From Bordetella genomosp. 12 (GTDB lineage: Bacteria; Pseudomonadota; Gammaproteobacteria; Burkholderiales; Burkholderiaceae_B): a DNA stretch of 64,000 bases. The notes under the pieces were generated by a model. The model was not told where the DNA came from and did not search any database. It worked only from the letters and a program-made list of their open reading frames with translations. The position numbers were made by a program, and so were the translations under genes. Position 1 is the first letter of the stretch. Every line of letters begins with the position of its first letter. Of this stretch, positions 8,448-17,495 are shown one piece after another. The stretch lies in contig NZ_NEVU01000003.1 of assembly GCF_002261355.1 (NCBI RefSeq), forward strand, positions 1 through 64,000. Direction: 5' to 3'.

Positions 8448-10829
8448 ATGCGCAAGCCCTCCCGCCCCCGCCCTGCCCTGAGTTTGCCGGCCGCTGCCGC
8501 TGCGACGCTGATCTGCCTGTCGGCGGCCGCGCCCGCGACCACCCGCGCGCAAACGCCCGCCGCCGACACTGCCCCTGAACGCGACTACAACATCCCGGCG
8601 GGCCCACTTAGCCGCGTCCTGACCGAATTTGCCCTGCAGGCCGGCATCCAGGTCTCGGCTGACGCGGTCCTCACCGAAGGCCGCCAGAGCCCGGGGGCAC
8701 GGGGCCGGCTGAGCGTGGCGGACGGACTGAACGCCGTGCTCAACGGTACCGGCTTGCAGGCCCAGCGCCGTGGCAACGCCTACACCTTGCGCCTGGCTCC
8801 CGAGGCGGTGACCTTGCCAGACATCCTGGTCCAAGGCCGCCCCTCTCTGGCTCAGGAGGGCCTGGCCAGCGACGGATATCGCGTCAGCAGTGTGTCGTCG
8901 GTCGGCGCCCTGGGGGGCATGGATGTCCGCAGCGCGCCCTATTCGATCAGCGTTATCCCGCGCGAGCTGCTGGAAAACGTACAAGCCCAGTCGCCGGACG
9001 ATGTCTTCCGCATCAATCCCTCCACGCTGACGCAAACACCCCAGATCAGCGGCTGGGCGCCGATGGTCAAGATCCGCGGCTTTAACAGCTACGACCGCGC
9101 CGAAGAAGGCCTGCGCCGCTCCTATGGTTTCGCCGCGTCGATCGAAGACAAGGAACGGGTCGAAGTGCTCAGCGGCCTGTCGGGCTTTCTCTTTGGCGCG
9201 GCCTCGCCGGGCGGCATGGTCAACTATGTCTACAAGCGCCCCACGCAAGAGCGCTTCAACAGCATCACCGTCGGTAACTATGGCGGCAGCCAATACTATG
9301 TGCATGGGGATTTCGGCGGCCCGGTCGATGACAATGGTGTGTTGGGTTATCGCCTGAATCTGGTGCGGCAGGATGGCGACACATCGGTGGATGATCAAAA
9401 AATCGACCGTACGCTGGCAACGCTGGCGCTGGATCTCAAGGTCACCGATCGCCTGAAATTCGAACTGGGCGCCTCCTACAGTGATTACAAGATGCGCTCG
9501 CCGACGGCTTACTGGTTTGTGTCCGATGGCGTCAAGCGGCCCGCCGCGATGGACACCAGCAAGGACTGGAGCCAGCCGTGGATACGCGACGAAACCGAAA
9601 GCCGTAAATGGATGGCCCGCATGACCTACGAGGCCAATGACCATCTGACCGTGCGCGTAGCGCATCTGCGCGAGTACCAGGACCGCCCGGTCCAGTATCA
9701 CACCATGAACCTGGTTCAGGCAGGCGACGTCTACAAGCAACTGCGCCAGAAAGTGGGGCCGACGCGCACCGAGTCCGAAGCCTGGCAGGCGTTGGCCGAT
9801 GTCTCCTTCGATACCGGCGCGGTGGGTCACAAGGTGACCATGGGCTACTACGGCTACACCGACAGGCAATGGCAGACGACCTACTTCCCCCACACCGGTT
9901 ATGTCGGTCCTTACAGCCTGAGTTCGCCGACGCATGTTCCCGAACCGGACTGGCCCTCCGATGCCGATGCCCGGCAGTACTTCTCCAGCCGCATCCGCAA
10001 CGACAACTTCATGATCGGCGACATGGTGCGCCTGAACGAACAGTGGTCCGTGCTGCTGGGCGTGAACCGCAGCACGATCAAATACATCGACCGCAATCAG
10101 AGCGGCGAACCGACGCAGCCTGACTACGACCGAGGCCGCACCTCGCCCAACGCCTCGCTGATTTATCTGCCCGCGCCCTGGCTGACGACGTATGCCACCT
10201 ATATCGAAGGCTTGGAGCAAGGCGGCGTAGCGCCTGACGAAGCGATGAACCGCACGCAAGTGCTCGCTCCGATGCGCAGCAAACAAAAAGAACTGGGCAT
10301 CAAGGCCGAGTTGGGCGGGGTGCTGGTCAGCGGCGCGCTCTTCGATATCGAAAAGGCGTACGAGTACATCAACAACGCCGACGTCTATGTCCAGGATGGT
10401 ATCCAGCGGCATCGCGGCGCGGAGGTCTCGGCCGTCGGCAAGGCCACCGAAGCCTGGACGATCATGGGGGGTGCCACCTGGTTGCAGGCACGCGTGCAAG
10501 GCGGCGAGAACGACGGCAACGCCCCTATCAACGTACCCAAGGTCGTCCTCAAGCTTTATTCGGAGTACGCCCTGCCCTTCGCTCCCGGGCTAAGCCTGAC
10601 GGGCGGCATCTACCATATCGGCAAGCAGTGGGCCACCGACACCAACAGCAGCCGCCTGCCTTCCTACACCACCTTCGACCTCGGGCTGCGCTATACCACC
10701 AAGGTCAACGGGCACCCGGTCACGCTGCGCCTGGCCGTCAATAACGTCGCCGACCGCAACTATTGGCTCAACAGTTACTACCTCGGCAACCCCCGCACGA
10801 TCGCCTTCTCGGCGCAAACGCAGTTCTGA
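8448..10829 (+). CDS. TonB-dependent ferric-siderophore transducer receptor (cassette 1)
   Basis: The 793-residue outer membrane receptor begins with a signal peptide cut near residue 34 (TTRA/QT). An STN signalling domain at about residues 46-98 (RDYNIPAGPLSRVLTEFALQ) marks it as a transducer that talks to FecR. The plug covers about 125-250 (SAPYSISVIPRELL, VKIRGFNSYD, VEVLSGLSGFLFG). A 22-strand-type barrel follows and ends in the terminal phenylalanine SAQTQF. The ATG at 8448 gives a clean signal peptide. It lies 109 bp after the fecR-type gene. The ligand cannot be told from sequence; ferric siderophore uptake is inferred from the family. Confidence 0.9.
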   Translation: MRKPSRPRPALSLPAAAAATLICLSAAAPATTRAQTPAADTAPERDYNIPAGPLSRVLTEFALQAGIQVSADAVLTEGRQSPGARGRLSVADGLNAVLNGTGLQAQRRGNAYTLRLAPEAVTLPDILVQGRPSLAQEGLASDGYRVSSVSSVGALGGMDVRSAPYSISVIPRELLENVQAQSPDDVFRINPSTLTQTPQISGWAPMVKIRGFNSYDRAEEGLRRSYGFAASIEDKERVEVLSGLSGFLFGAASPGGMVNYVYKRPTQERFNSITVGNYGGSQYYVHGDFGGPVDDNGVLGYRLNLVRQDGDTSVDDQKIDRTLATLALDLKVTDRLKFELGASYSDYKMRSPTAYWFVSDGVKRPAAMDTSKDWSQPWIRDETESRKWMARMTYEANDHLTVRVAHLREYQDRPVQYHTMNLVQAGDVYKQLRQKVGPTRTESEAWQALADVSFDTGAVGHKVTMGYYGYTDRQWQTTYFPHTGYVGPYSLSSPTHVPEPDWPSDADARQYFSSRIRNDNFMIGDMVRLNEQWSVLLGVNRSTIKYIDRNQSGEPTQPDYDRGRTSPNASLIYLPAPWLTTYATYIEGLEQGGVAPDEAMNRTQVLAPMRSKQKELGIKAELGGVLVSGALFDIEKAYEYINNADVYVQDGIQRHRGAEVSAVGKATEAWTIMGGATWLQARVQGGENDGNAPINVPKVVLKLYSEYALPFAPGLSLTGGIYHIGKQWATDTNSSRLPSYTTFDLGLRYTTKVNGHPVTLRLAVNNVADRNYWLNSYYLGNPRTIAFSAQTQF

Positions 10830-10844
10830 GGCGGTCAGGCCGCG

Positions 10845-11420
10845 CTAGAACGTCTGGCCATGCAGCAGCTTGGCCAGTTCTGGCGCGGTCATCAGCGAGA
10901 TATTCTGCAATTTGGCGTAGTGCCAGGCTTTATCGGAAACCTCACCCAGCGTGATGAAAATAGCCTCGCCCGCGCCGCGTTTTTCGCGCAGCGACTGCAG
11001 TTCGCGCAAGGGCTCGACGCCAATGCTGGCGGCCTTCCAGCGGCGCGCGCTGACCACGGCTTCTTTGTCTTTCTTGCGCAAGGAAAAATCGGCGCCCGGC
11101 GTTTGCAGGCGCTCGACCTGACAGCCATCGCGCTCGAATCCGGCCTGGGCCGTATTGGCGAACTCCGCCCAGGACATTGCCGCCACCGCCTCGGCCACGG
11201 CCAGCACGCGCGCCTCCGAAGGCTTGTTCCAGCGCCGCACGGCCGAAATGACAGAAATGGCCGCAAAAGGCACCGCCACGAAAACCCCCATGGCAGCCAG
11301 ATCTTTGGGTAGCACGGCAAAACCGCCGACGCACAACACCAGGGCCACGCCCGCGCTCATCCACCACGGCGAGCGCAGCAGCACGGCGAAGATGGAATCC
11401 TGCGACATTTTGAATTTCAT
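10845..11420 (-). CDS. Membrane-anchored Mrr-like (restriction endonuclease fold) protein
   Basis: The 191-residue product has two hydrophobic segments (about residues 19-38 and 42-61) and then an Mrr_cat-type domain at about 82-188. The domain opens with MSWAEF...GFERDG and continues with GADFSL, RRWKAASIGVEPLRELQ and AIFITLGEVSDKAWHYA, which match the order of conserved Mrr blocks. The catalytic aspartate is kept (D111), but the usual Q/E-x-K that follows is replaced by SAR (residues 124-126), so nuclease activity is doubtful. Start is at MKFKMSQ (11420); a longer frame exists upstream. It is convergent with receptor 1 (16 bp gap) and is followed at its 5' side by the S4 protein gene on the same strand (11-bp gap), probably one transcript. 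It could instead act as a structural or sensing domain. Confidence 0.72.
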   Translation of the reverse strand: MKFKMSQDSIFAVLLRSPWWMSAGVALVLCVGGFAVLPKDLAAMGVFVAVPFAAISVISAVRRWNKPSEARVLAVAEAVAAMSWAEFANTAQAGFERDGCQVERLQTPGADFSLRKKDKEAVVSARRWKAASIGVEPLRELQSLREKRGAGEAIFITLGEVSDKAWHYAKLQNISLMTAPELAKLLHGQTF

Positions 11421-11431
11421 GGCGAACCGGC

Positions 11432-11677
11432 TCAAAGAGGGTCTTCGCCGCTGGGCGCGGCCCGCACCACGATGCGGGCATCGCCGCACGTGACAATCTG
11501 GCCGCTGCGGATCTTGGCTGTCTTGCGCGTTTCCAAGACGCCGCCCACGCTGACCTGGCCATCGGCCACCAGCGCCTTGCCCGCACCGCCGCTGTCGGCC
11601 ACGCCGGTCGCCTTGAGCAACTGGTTGATTTCTATATAGGGAGCGCCTTCGGCGAGCGTGAATTCAATGAGCGGCAT
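11432..11677 (-). CDS. Small S4-domain RNA-binding protein (YbcJ-like)
   Basis: The 81-residue protein is essentially one S4 domain. It starts with IEFTLAEGAPYIEINQLLKATG and contains GGAGKALVADGQVSVGG (split around residues 30-46) and a short basic TRKTAKIRSGQIV stretch, as in the YbcJ family of single-domain RNA-binding proteins. Such proteins are thought to bind structured RNA, perhaps ribosomal. It lies upstream of the Mrr-like gene on the same strand and is divergent from the second iron cassette. Confidence 0.8.
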   Translation of the reverse strand: MPLIEFTLAEGAPYIEINQLLKATGVADSGGAGKALVADGQVSVGGVLETRKTAKIRSGQIVTCGDARIVVRAAPSGEDPL

Positions 11678-11772
11678 GCGAGCGGAACCAGAGGGTCGAA
11701 CAGTGGGCGCATCATACCTGAGCCCTTTGGCCCGGCTGCGCGCGACGTTGCACAGTTTGTTTAGTTTCGGTT

Positions 11773-11791
11773 ATAAATGATAAACATTCCC
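11773..11791 (+). promoter_or_regulatory. Putative Fur box upstream of sigma gene 2
   Basis: The site contains ATGATAAACATT (11777-11788), one mismatch from the core of the Fur consensus, and matches the 19-mer at 13 positions. It is 45 bp before the start of the second ECF sigma gene. Confidence 0.7.
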
Positions 11792-11835
11792 ATTCAATAA
11801 GCAGTGCCTCTGAGCCGCCATGCCGCGGTTGCCCC

Positions 11836-12345
11836 ATGCCGACCGCCGAGCTACCCGCGCAGCACGACCTGCACACGCTATATAGCGATCATCACGGCTG
11901 GCTCTTTCGCTGGTTACGAAAAAAACTGGGCAATAGTTTTGACGCGGCCGATCTGACGCAAGACACCTTCGTCAATGTCATCACGGCCGGCTCCCTGGAG
12001 AGTATTCGCGAACCGCGCGCGTTTCTGGTGACGGTGGCCCGCCGCCTGGTGGCGCATCGGCACCGCCGGCAGGTGCTGGAAACCAGCTATCTGGAAATTC
12101 TGGCCGCACTGCCACAGGAGATGGCCCCCTCGCCGGAAGCGCGTTTGCTGGCCCTCGAGGCACTGCAAGAGCTCGACAGCGTGCTCGACGGCCTGCCGCC
12201 CAAAGCCAAAGAGGCGTTTTTGCTCGCCCACCTGGAAGACCTCAGCTACGCCGACATCGCCGCCCGGCTGGGCGTGTCCAGCAGCTCGGTCAAGCAATAT
12301 CTGATCCGCGCCAACCGGCAGTGCCTGTTTGCGCTGAGCGCCTGA
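11836..12345 (+). CDS. FecI-type ECF RNA polymerase sigma factor (cassette 2)
   Basis: This 169-residue sigma factor carries region 2 at about residues 13-55 (TLYSDHHGWLFRWLRKKLGN, FDAADLTQDTFVNVI) and region 4 at about 112-160 (LPPKAKEAFLLAHLE, YADIAARLGVSSSSVKQYL). It resembles the sigma factor of cassette 1 but differs enough that a separate target promoter is likely. The ATG at 11836 follows the Fur-like box. The anti-sigma gene starts 3 bp after its stop. Confidence 0.9.
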   Translation: MPTAELPAQHDLHTLYSDHHGWLFRWLRKKLGNSFDAADLTQDTFVNVITAGSLESIREPRAFLVTVARRLVAHRHRRQVLETSYLEILAALPQEMAPSPEARLLALEALQELDSVLDGLPPKAKEAFLLAHLEDLSYADIAARLGVSSSSVKQYLIRANRQCLFALSA

Positions 12346-12347
12346 AT

Positions 12348-13370
12348 ATGCCGCGTCAACCGATATTGGTGCATCCAGCACGGCCGCCCATGGCCGGTGG
12401 CCAACCCATCAGCGAGGCCACGGCTGACGCCGCGGCGGAGTGGCTGACGATATTGATGTCAGGCGAGGCAACGCCCGAAGAACGGCAACGCTGGCAACAA
12501 TGGCGTGCCGCCAATCCCGAGCACGAGCGTGCCTGGCAGCATGTCGAGGCGGTGACGGGCCGTCGCCTGCCGCTCATGCAGTCCAGTGCGGCCTACCAAA
12601 CCCTCTCTCCCTATCACGGTGCCTCGGCGCGCTCACGCCGCAAGGCGCTGCGTCTGTTGCTGTGGGGCGGCGTCCTCGGCGGTTCGGCGCTCTTGGCCAG
12701 CCGCAGCCAGACCTGGCAGACCATGACGGCCGACTACCGCAGCGACACCGGGCAACAGCGCGCCATTGCACTGGACGACGGCACGACCATCCTGCTGAAC
12801 ACCGCCAGCGCCATCGACGTGCGCTTTGACAGCGACGTGCGCTGGGTCAGGCTGGTCGCCGGCCAGGCCATGATCCGCACCGGACACGCACTGATCAACG
12901 GCCGGCCAGACCCCCGGCCGTTCATCGTTCAAACCGCCCAGGGGCGCATTCGCGCGCTCGGCACCCGTTTCATGGTGCGGCAAGAGGACGATCGCAGTGC
13001 GGTCGCCGTGCTGGAAAGCGCGGTGGAGATTACGCCGCTCAGCGCGAATGCGCGCCGGCTCGATGCCGGAGAAAGCGCGTTCTTTACGCGCCACGGCGTC
13101 GACGCCCCGGCCGCCGTGACCGACCGGGAACTGGCCTGGACTCAGGGCCAGATCATTGCCGAAGATTTGCCGCTGGCCGATTTTCTGGCCGAGCTGTCTC
13201 GCTATCGTCCCGGGCTGCTGCGCTGTGATCCGTCGGTGGCCCATCTGCGCCTGTCGGGCGTCTTCCCCTTGCAGGACACCGACAACATTCTGGACATGCT
13301 GCCCAAGTTTCTGCCGGTGAAGATCTCGCAGCGCACCCGTTATTGGGTGGTGGTTCAGCCTCAATCTTGA
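12348..13370 (+). CDS. FecR-type anti-sigma factor/regulator (cassette 2)
   Basis: The 340-residue protein has the FecR layout. The DUF4880-type N-domain is at about residues 25-70 (AAAEWLTILMSGEATPEERQ), a twin-arginine motif SRRKALR is at 97-102, one membrane segment is at about 102-118, and a periplasmic FecR domain follows (VRLVAGQAMIRTG, RALGTRFMVRQEDD). The C-terminal part (LADFLAELSRYRPGLLRCD) resembles an STN domain and should meet the receptor. ATG at 12348 lies 2 bp past the sigma stop. It should act both as inhibitor and, when the receptor signals, as activator of its sigma factor. Confidence 0.88.
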   Translation: MPRQPILVHPARPPMAGGQPISEATADAAAEWLTILMSGEATPEERQRWQQWRAANPEHERAWQHVEAVTGRRLPLMQSSAAYQTLSPYHGASARSRRKALRLLLWGGVLGGSALLASRSQTWQTMTADYRSDTGQQRAIALDDGTTILLNTASAIDVRFDSDVRWVRLVAGQAMIRTGHALINGRPDPRPFIVQTAQGRIRALGTRFMVRQEDDRSAVAVLESAVEITPLSANARRLDAGESAFFTRHGVDAPAAVTDRELAWTQGQIIAEDLPLADFLAELSRYRPGLLRCDPSVAHLRLSGVFPLQDTDNILDMLPKFLPVKISQRTRYWVVVQPQS

Positions 13371-13478
13371 TCGCTGTTACAAAATAGTCGAAAAAAAACC
13401 CTGCGCGGGCTGCCCGATTGCCCGTCTCGCGGTTCATACCCAAGAGAACTTCACGTTACCTACTTTCTTGGGGACTTC

Positions 13479-15926
13479 ATGCGGACCGTCGCAAGACCCG
13501 GCGCCTATCGCCACCACCACCATCCCGCTCGCCTTGCCGCCAGCGCCCGTGCCATGCGTCTGCGCCCTGCCGCCCTGGCCGTCGCGCTGGGCCTGGCACT
13601 GGCCGGCGCCCTGCCGGCTGCGCACGCGCAAACCGGCGTCGCGCAAGCCCAGGCTGTCCGCTTCAGCATCCCGGCCGGGCCGTTGGCGCCGGCGCTGCGC
13701 ACGCTGGCCAGTTCGGCCAACATCCTGTTGTCCTTTACCGAAGATCAAACCCGGGGCAAGACCACGGCCGGCATCAATGGCAGCTATACCCCGGGCGCGG
13801 CCTTGTCCGCACTGCTGGCCGGCAGCAACCTCGAAGCCGTGCGGCAAGACAACGGCGGCTATCTGCTGCGTGCCTTGCCCAGCACCATTCTGCCGGCCGT
13901 CAAAGTGACCGGCATCACCGCCAGCGACGCCAACACCGAAGGCAGCGGCTCATATGCCGCGACCAGCGCCACCGTCGGCAAGATCCCGGTCGCGCTGCGC
14001 GAAATCCCCGCTTCGGTTTCGGTCTTGACGCGCCAGCGCATGGACGACCAGAACGTCACCACCATCCAGCAAGGCCTGCGCTACGTGACCGGCGTCGAAT
14101 CGATCGATTACGGCGACGGCACGGCGTACTTCCGTGCGCGCGGCAATCAGATGGGCATCGAGTTCGACGGCGTGTCCATCATGAACGGCCTGCAGTATCA
14201 ACAGCAGTTCGATATGGCCATGTATGACCGCGTCGAAGTCATGCGCGGCCCGGCCGGCGTGACCGACGACGCGATCGGCCAGCCCGGCGGCACCGTCAAC
14301 CTGGTGCGCAAGCGCCCCATGGATGAATTCCATATGTCGGGCGAGACCCAGGTCGGCACCTTCGGCAGCGTGCGCCAGGTGTTCGACGTGACGGGACCGC
14401 TCAACCAGGAAGGCACGCTGCGCGGCCGGGTCGTGATGGCAGGCAACAATTCGCTGCAATCGACCGACGACACCCGCAACAAGAATGGCATGCTCTACGG
14501 AGCGCTGGACTACGACATCTCGCCGCAGACCACGCTGTCGCTGTCGGCCGGCTATCAGGTCACGTCGATCAGCGGCATGGACTATGGCGCGCCGGGCGTG
14601 CTCAATGCCAGCCGCACCGCCCTGATCGGCGGCTTGTCAGGTTCGCCTTCGGACAACTACAGCCCCGACTGGAACCACTCCCATGTTGCGATGAAAGAGG
14701 CCAACGCCAATCTGGTTCACCGCTTCGACAATGGCTGGAACTGGGATACCACGACCTTCTACCGCAACGGCAGCCTGAGCGCGAAGTACGCCTATTCCGG
14801 CCCGGGCGCGACGGCAGAGGGCCTGAGCGAGTTTGGCGACCAGCGCCAATCGTCGGAGACGGAATGGTTCGGCTTTGACAGCCATGTCTCTGGCCCGCTG
14901 CAAGCCTTCGGCCGCACCCATACGCTGACGGTCGGGGTGAACTACTCGCAGATGCACTCCACGCAGAAGTACGGCTTCGAGTCCGTGTATGGCCCCTACC
15001 CGGGCGGCACCTTCAGCCTTTATGACCCCAACGCCGTGCCCGAGGTGTCGGTCCCCTTCACCAGCGGCAACAAAGACCGGCTGCAGCAGTACAGCCTGTA
15101 CACGCAGGCGCGCCTGCGGCTGGCCGATCCGCTGACCCTGGTGCTCGGCGCGCGCGAAGCCTTCCTGGACGAACGCTCAAAATCCATCCTGCCGACCGCG
15201 GCGGATTGGGAGACCGTGGCCAAGGTCAACCACCGCTTCCTGCCCTCGGCGGGCCTGGTCTGGGACGTGACGCCGGCCACCACTGCCTATGCCAGCTTCT
15301 CGCGTTTCATGAGCGCACAGACCAGCACGACCTATACCGGTGCCATGCTGCCCCCGCGCACGGGCGAACAGTATGAAGTGGGCGTGAAGAACAGCTTTTT
15401 CGATAACCGCCTGACCACGACCGTGGCGCTCTTCCGCATCAATGACAACAACCGGGCGGTCGAAGATCCCAACCATCCCATCGGCAGCATCCCGGGCGGC
15501 AAGGCGCGCAACCAGGGCGTCGAGTTCGAAGTCGCGGGGCAGCCCACGCCCAACTGGAACGTGTTCGCGGGCTATACCTACCTCAACGTCAAGTATGACA
15601 ACGACAGCCCCGACCTGACCGACGGCACCGATCCCAAGCATCTGTTCAAGCTCTGGACCAACTACCGCATCACCGAGGGTGCTTTGCGCGACGTCACCGT
15701 CGGCGGCGGCATGCTGACCCAGAGCTCCACCTATCGTGGCGTCACGCAAGGCGGATATGCGATCTTCAATGCACAGGTGGGCTACCGCATCAATGCCAAC
15801 GTAGATGTCGCGCTGCAGTTGAACAATATCTTCGACCGCACCTATTACATCCGTCCGCCCAGCACCTTCTTCAGCGTCTATGGCGATGGCCGCAATGCCA
15901 TGCTGACGCTGCGCTACCGCATGTAG
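13479..15926 (+). CDS. TonB-dependent ferric-siderophore transducer receptor (cassette 2)
   Basis: The 815-residue receptor has a long signal peptide cut near residue 50 (AHA/QTG). An STN domain spans about 57-115 (VRFSIPAGPLAPALRTLASS). The plug spans about 140-270 (LREIPASVSVLTRQRMDDQN, YDRVEVMRGPAGV, GGTVNLVRKRP) and a barrel ends in LTLRYRM. A histidine run (HHHH, residues 12-15) lies in the N-terminal extension; an internal ATG at residue 26 (MRLRPAALAVALGLAL) could be the true start and would give a more usual signal peptide. It follows its fecR-type gene by about 108 bp. Related to receptor 3 of this window in the TRQRMDDQ plug region. Confidence 0.88.
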   Translation: MRTVARPGAYRHHHHPARLAASARAMRLRPAALAVALGLALAGALPAAHAQTGVAQAQAVRFSIPAGPLAPALRTLASSANILLSFTEDQTRGKTTAGINGSYTPGAALSALLAGSNLEAVRQDNGGYLLRALPSTILPAVKVTGITASDANTEGSGSYAATSATVGKIPVALREIPASVSVLTRQRMDDQNVTTIQQGLRYVTGVESIDYGDGTAYFRARGNQMGIEFDGVSIMNGLQYQQQFDMAMYDRVEVMRGPAGVTDDAIGQPGGTVNLVRKRPMDEFHMSGETQVGTFGSVRQVFDVTGPLNQEGTLRGRVVMAGNNSLQSTDDTRNKNGMLYGALDYDISPQTTLSLSAGYQVTSISGMDYGAPGVLNASRTALIGGLSGSPSDNYSPDWNHSHVAMKEANANLVHRFDNGWNWDTTTFYRNGSLSAKYAYSGPGATAEGLSEFGDQRQSSETEWFGFDSHVSGPLQAFGRTHTLTVGVNYSQMHSTQKYGFESVYGPYPGGTFSLYDPNAVPEVSVPFTSGNKDRLQQYSLYTQARLRLADPLTLVLGAREAFLDERSKSILPTAADWETVAKVNHRFLPSAGLVWDVTPATTAYASFSRFMSAQTSTTYTGAMLPPRTGEQYEVGVKNSFFDNRLTTTVALFRINDNNRAVEDPNHPIGSIPGGKARNQGVEFEVAGQPTPNWNVFAGYTYLNVKYDNDSPDLTDGTDPKHLFKLWTNYRITEGALRDVTVGGGMLTQSSTYRGVTQGGYAIFNAQVGYRINANVDVALQLNNIFDRTYYIRPPSTFFSVYGDGRNAMLTLRYRM

Positions 15927-15935
15927 CGGGGTGCG

Positions 15936-15973
15936 CCGGTGCGCGCTGACCCTGAACGGGTCACGCGCGCCGG
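15936..15973. terminator. Imperfect GC-rich hairpin between convergent genes
   Basis: An imperfect stem of about 16 bp (CCGGTGCGCGCTGACCC against GGGTCACGCGCGCCGG) lies between the convergent receptor 2 and tatD ends. No T-run follows, so termination is only probable. Confidence 0.45.
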
Positions 15974-15978
15974 CGGTC

Positions 15979-16785
15979 TCACGCCAAGAAGGCCAGACGC
16001 GGCAGGACCCGACGCGCCGTCAGCGTCGTCTGGCGAGCCACCTCATCGAGCGGGCAAGCCCGCAAGGCGGCCAACTCGGCCGCGATGCGCGGCAACTGCC
16101 CGGGCGTGTTGCGCCGGTCTGGCTCATGCAGCCACGCGGGCGGAATATCCGGCGCGTCGGTTTCCAGTACCAGATGCGCGAGATCGAAGGCGGCGGCATG
16201 ACGCCGGATCTGCAGCGCACGAGCGAACGTCATGGCGCCACCCACACCCAAGGCAAAGCCCAGATCGATGAAGGCCTGGGCCTGTTGCGCACTGCCATTG
16301 AACGCGTGCGCGATGCCGCCGCGCTGCCCGCGCTGGCGGCGCAAATACTTCAGCAAAATATCCTGCGACCGTCGCACATGCAGCAGCACCGGCAGGCCGA
16401 ACTCGGCGGCCAGCGCCAGTTGGGCCGCATAGAAATATTCCTGGCGTGCGCGCGCTTCGCCGCTGGAAATGTCAGGGACGAAAAAATCCAGGCCGATTTC
16501 GCCGATGGCAACGAAACGCGGATCGGGCAATGCCGCCTCGACCACCTGGCGCAGGGCCGCCAGGTCCTCCTGGCCTGCCCGCGCCACGTAAAGCGGGTGG
16601 ATGCCCAGGGCGTAGCTGCCGCCTGCGATGCGATGGGCCAGGTCGCGCACGATGGAAAAATTCGCGCGCTCGACGGCTGGAATCACAATGGCGCCAACCC
16701 CGGCGGCATGCGCCCGATCCGCCACGGCCTGACGGTCGGCGTCGAATTCGGCGGCATCGAGGTGGCAATGGGTATCGATCAGCAT
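15979..16785 (-). CDS. TatD-family metal-dependent hydrolase/DNase
   Basis: The 268-residue protein has the TatD amidohydrolase pattern. HCHLD sits at residues 6-10, the metal-bridging glutamate is in AIGEIGLDFF, histidines are in LPVLLHVRRS and IAHAFNGS, and the final aspartate is in LVLETDAPDIPP. Such enzymes are cytoplasmic metal-dependent nucleases or hydrolases, with DNase activity reported for E. coli TatD. I chose the MLIDTHCHLD start at 16785; an ATG 24 bases upstream would overlap lolD by 4 bp. It is the last gene of a leftward lolC-lolD-tatD run. Confidence 0.9.
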   Translation of the reverse strand: MLIDTHCHLDAAEFDADRQAVADRAHAAGVGAIVIPAVERANFSIVRDLAHRIAGGSYALGIHPLYVARAGQEDLAALRQVVEAALPDPRFVAIGEIGLDFFVPDISSGEARARQEYFYAAQLALAAEFGLPVLLHVRRSQDILLKYLRRQRGQRGGIAHAFNGSAQQAQAFIDLGFALGVGGAMTFARALQIRRHAAAFDLAHLVLETDAPDIPPAWLHEPDRRNTPGQLPRIAAELAALRACPLDEVARQTTLTARRVLPRLAFLA

Positions 16786-16805
16786 GGCAGGCAGGCTGCC
16801 CCGGA

Positions 16806-17495
16806 TCAACCCGGCAGCAAGCGTCCGTTTTCCATGTGCAGTTGCCGGTCGGCCCGGGCAGCCAGCTCGGGATCGTGGGTCACGATCGCAAAGGCCGTGC
16901 CCGACTCGCGGTTGACCCGGGTGAGCAACTCGAACATGTTGTGCGCGGTGTGGCGATCCAGGTTGCCGGTGGGCTCGTCGGCCAGCACGCAGGCCGGCCG
17001 GGTGACCAGCGCTCGCGCCAGGGCGACCCGCTGTCGTTCGCCGCCGGACAACTGGCCTGGATAATGGCCTTCACGGGCGGCCAGACCCACCTGGGCCAAG
17101 ACCTCGCGCGCCTGAGCACGCGCCTGTTCACGATCGGCTCTGCGCACGATCAACGGCATGGCGACATTGTCCAGCGCCGTGAACTCCGGCAACAGGTGGT
17201 GAAACTGGTAGACAAAGCCCAGGCTGCGGTTACGCAAGGCGCTTTTACGGGCCTCGGACAGGCCATCGGCCGACGTGCCATCCACGATGAGCGAGCCGCT
17301 GCTGGGCACATCGAGCAGCCCCAGAATATGCAGCAAGGTACTCTTGCCCGACCCCGAGGCGCCGACGATGGCGACCATCTCGCCGCGCGGCACGACCAGA
17401 GAGACGTCGTCAAGCACCTGGATCCGGGCCGGACCCTCGTCATAGACCTTGGACAGATGTTCGGCGCGCAGCGCCGGCTGGAGCGTATCAGTCAT
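16806..17495 (-). CDS. lolD: Lipoprotein-releasing ABC transporter ATPase LolD
   Basis: The 229-residue ATPase powers release of lipoproteins from the inner membrane to the LolA carrier. Walker A is GASGSGKST at residues 45-53, the ABC signature is LSGGERQRVALARAL, and Walker B is VLADEPTGNLD followed by the H-loop IVTHD. The EFTALDNVAMPL block and length fit LolD rather than MacB or FtsE. It overlaps the end of the upstream permease gene by 8 bp. Confidence 0.93.
   Translation of the reverse strand: MTDTLQPALRAEHLSKVYDEGPARIQVLDDVSLVVPRGEMVAIVGASGSGKSTLLHILGLLDVPSSGSLIVDGTSADGLSEARKSALRNRSLGFVYQFHHLLPEFTALDNVAMPLIVRRADREQARAQAREVLAQVGLAAREGHYPGQLSGGERQRVALARALVTRPACVLADEPTGNLDRHTAHNMFELLTRVNRESGTAFAIVTHDPELAARADRQLHMENGRLLPG

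Noticed and set aside
8433-10499. 688-codon open frame antisense to receptor 1
   Set aside because: Shadow of a well-supported receptor gene.
10845-11677. Possible restriction-modification or defence island
   Set aside because: Only one Mrr-like domain with an altered catalytic motif is present; no methylase, helicase or other defence gene is near.
13370-13479. Fur box before receptor 2
   Set aside because: The gap has A-rich DNA but no sequence close to the Fur consensus.
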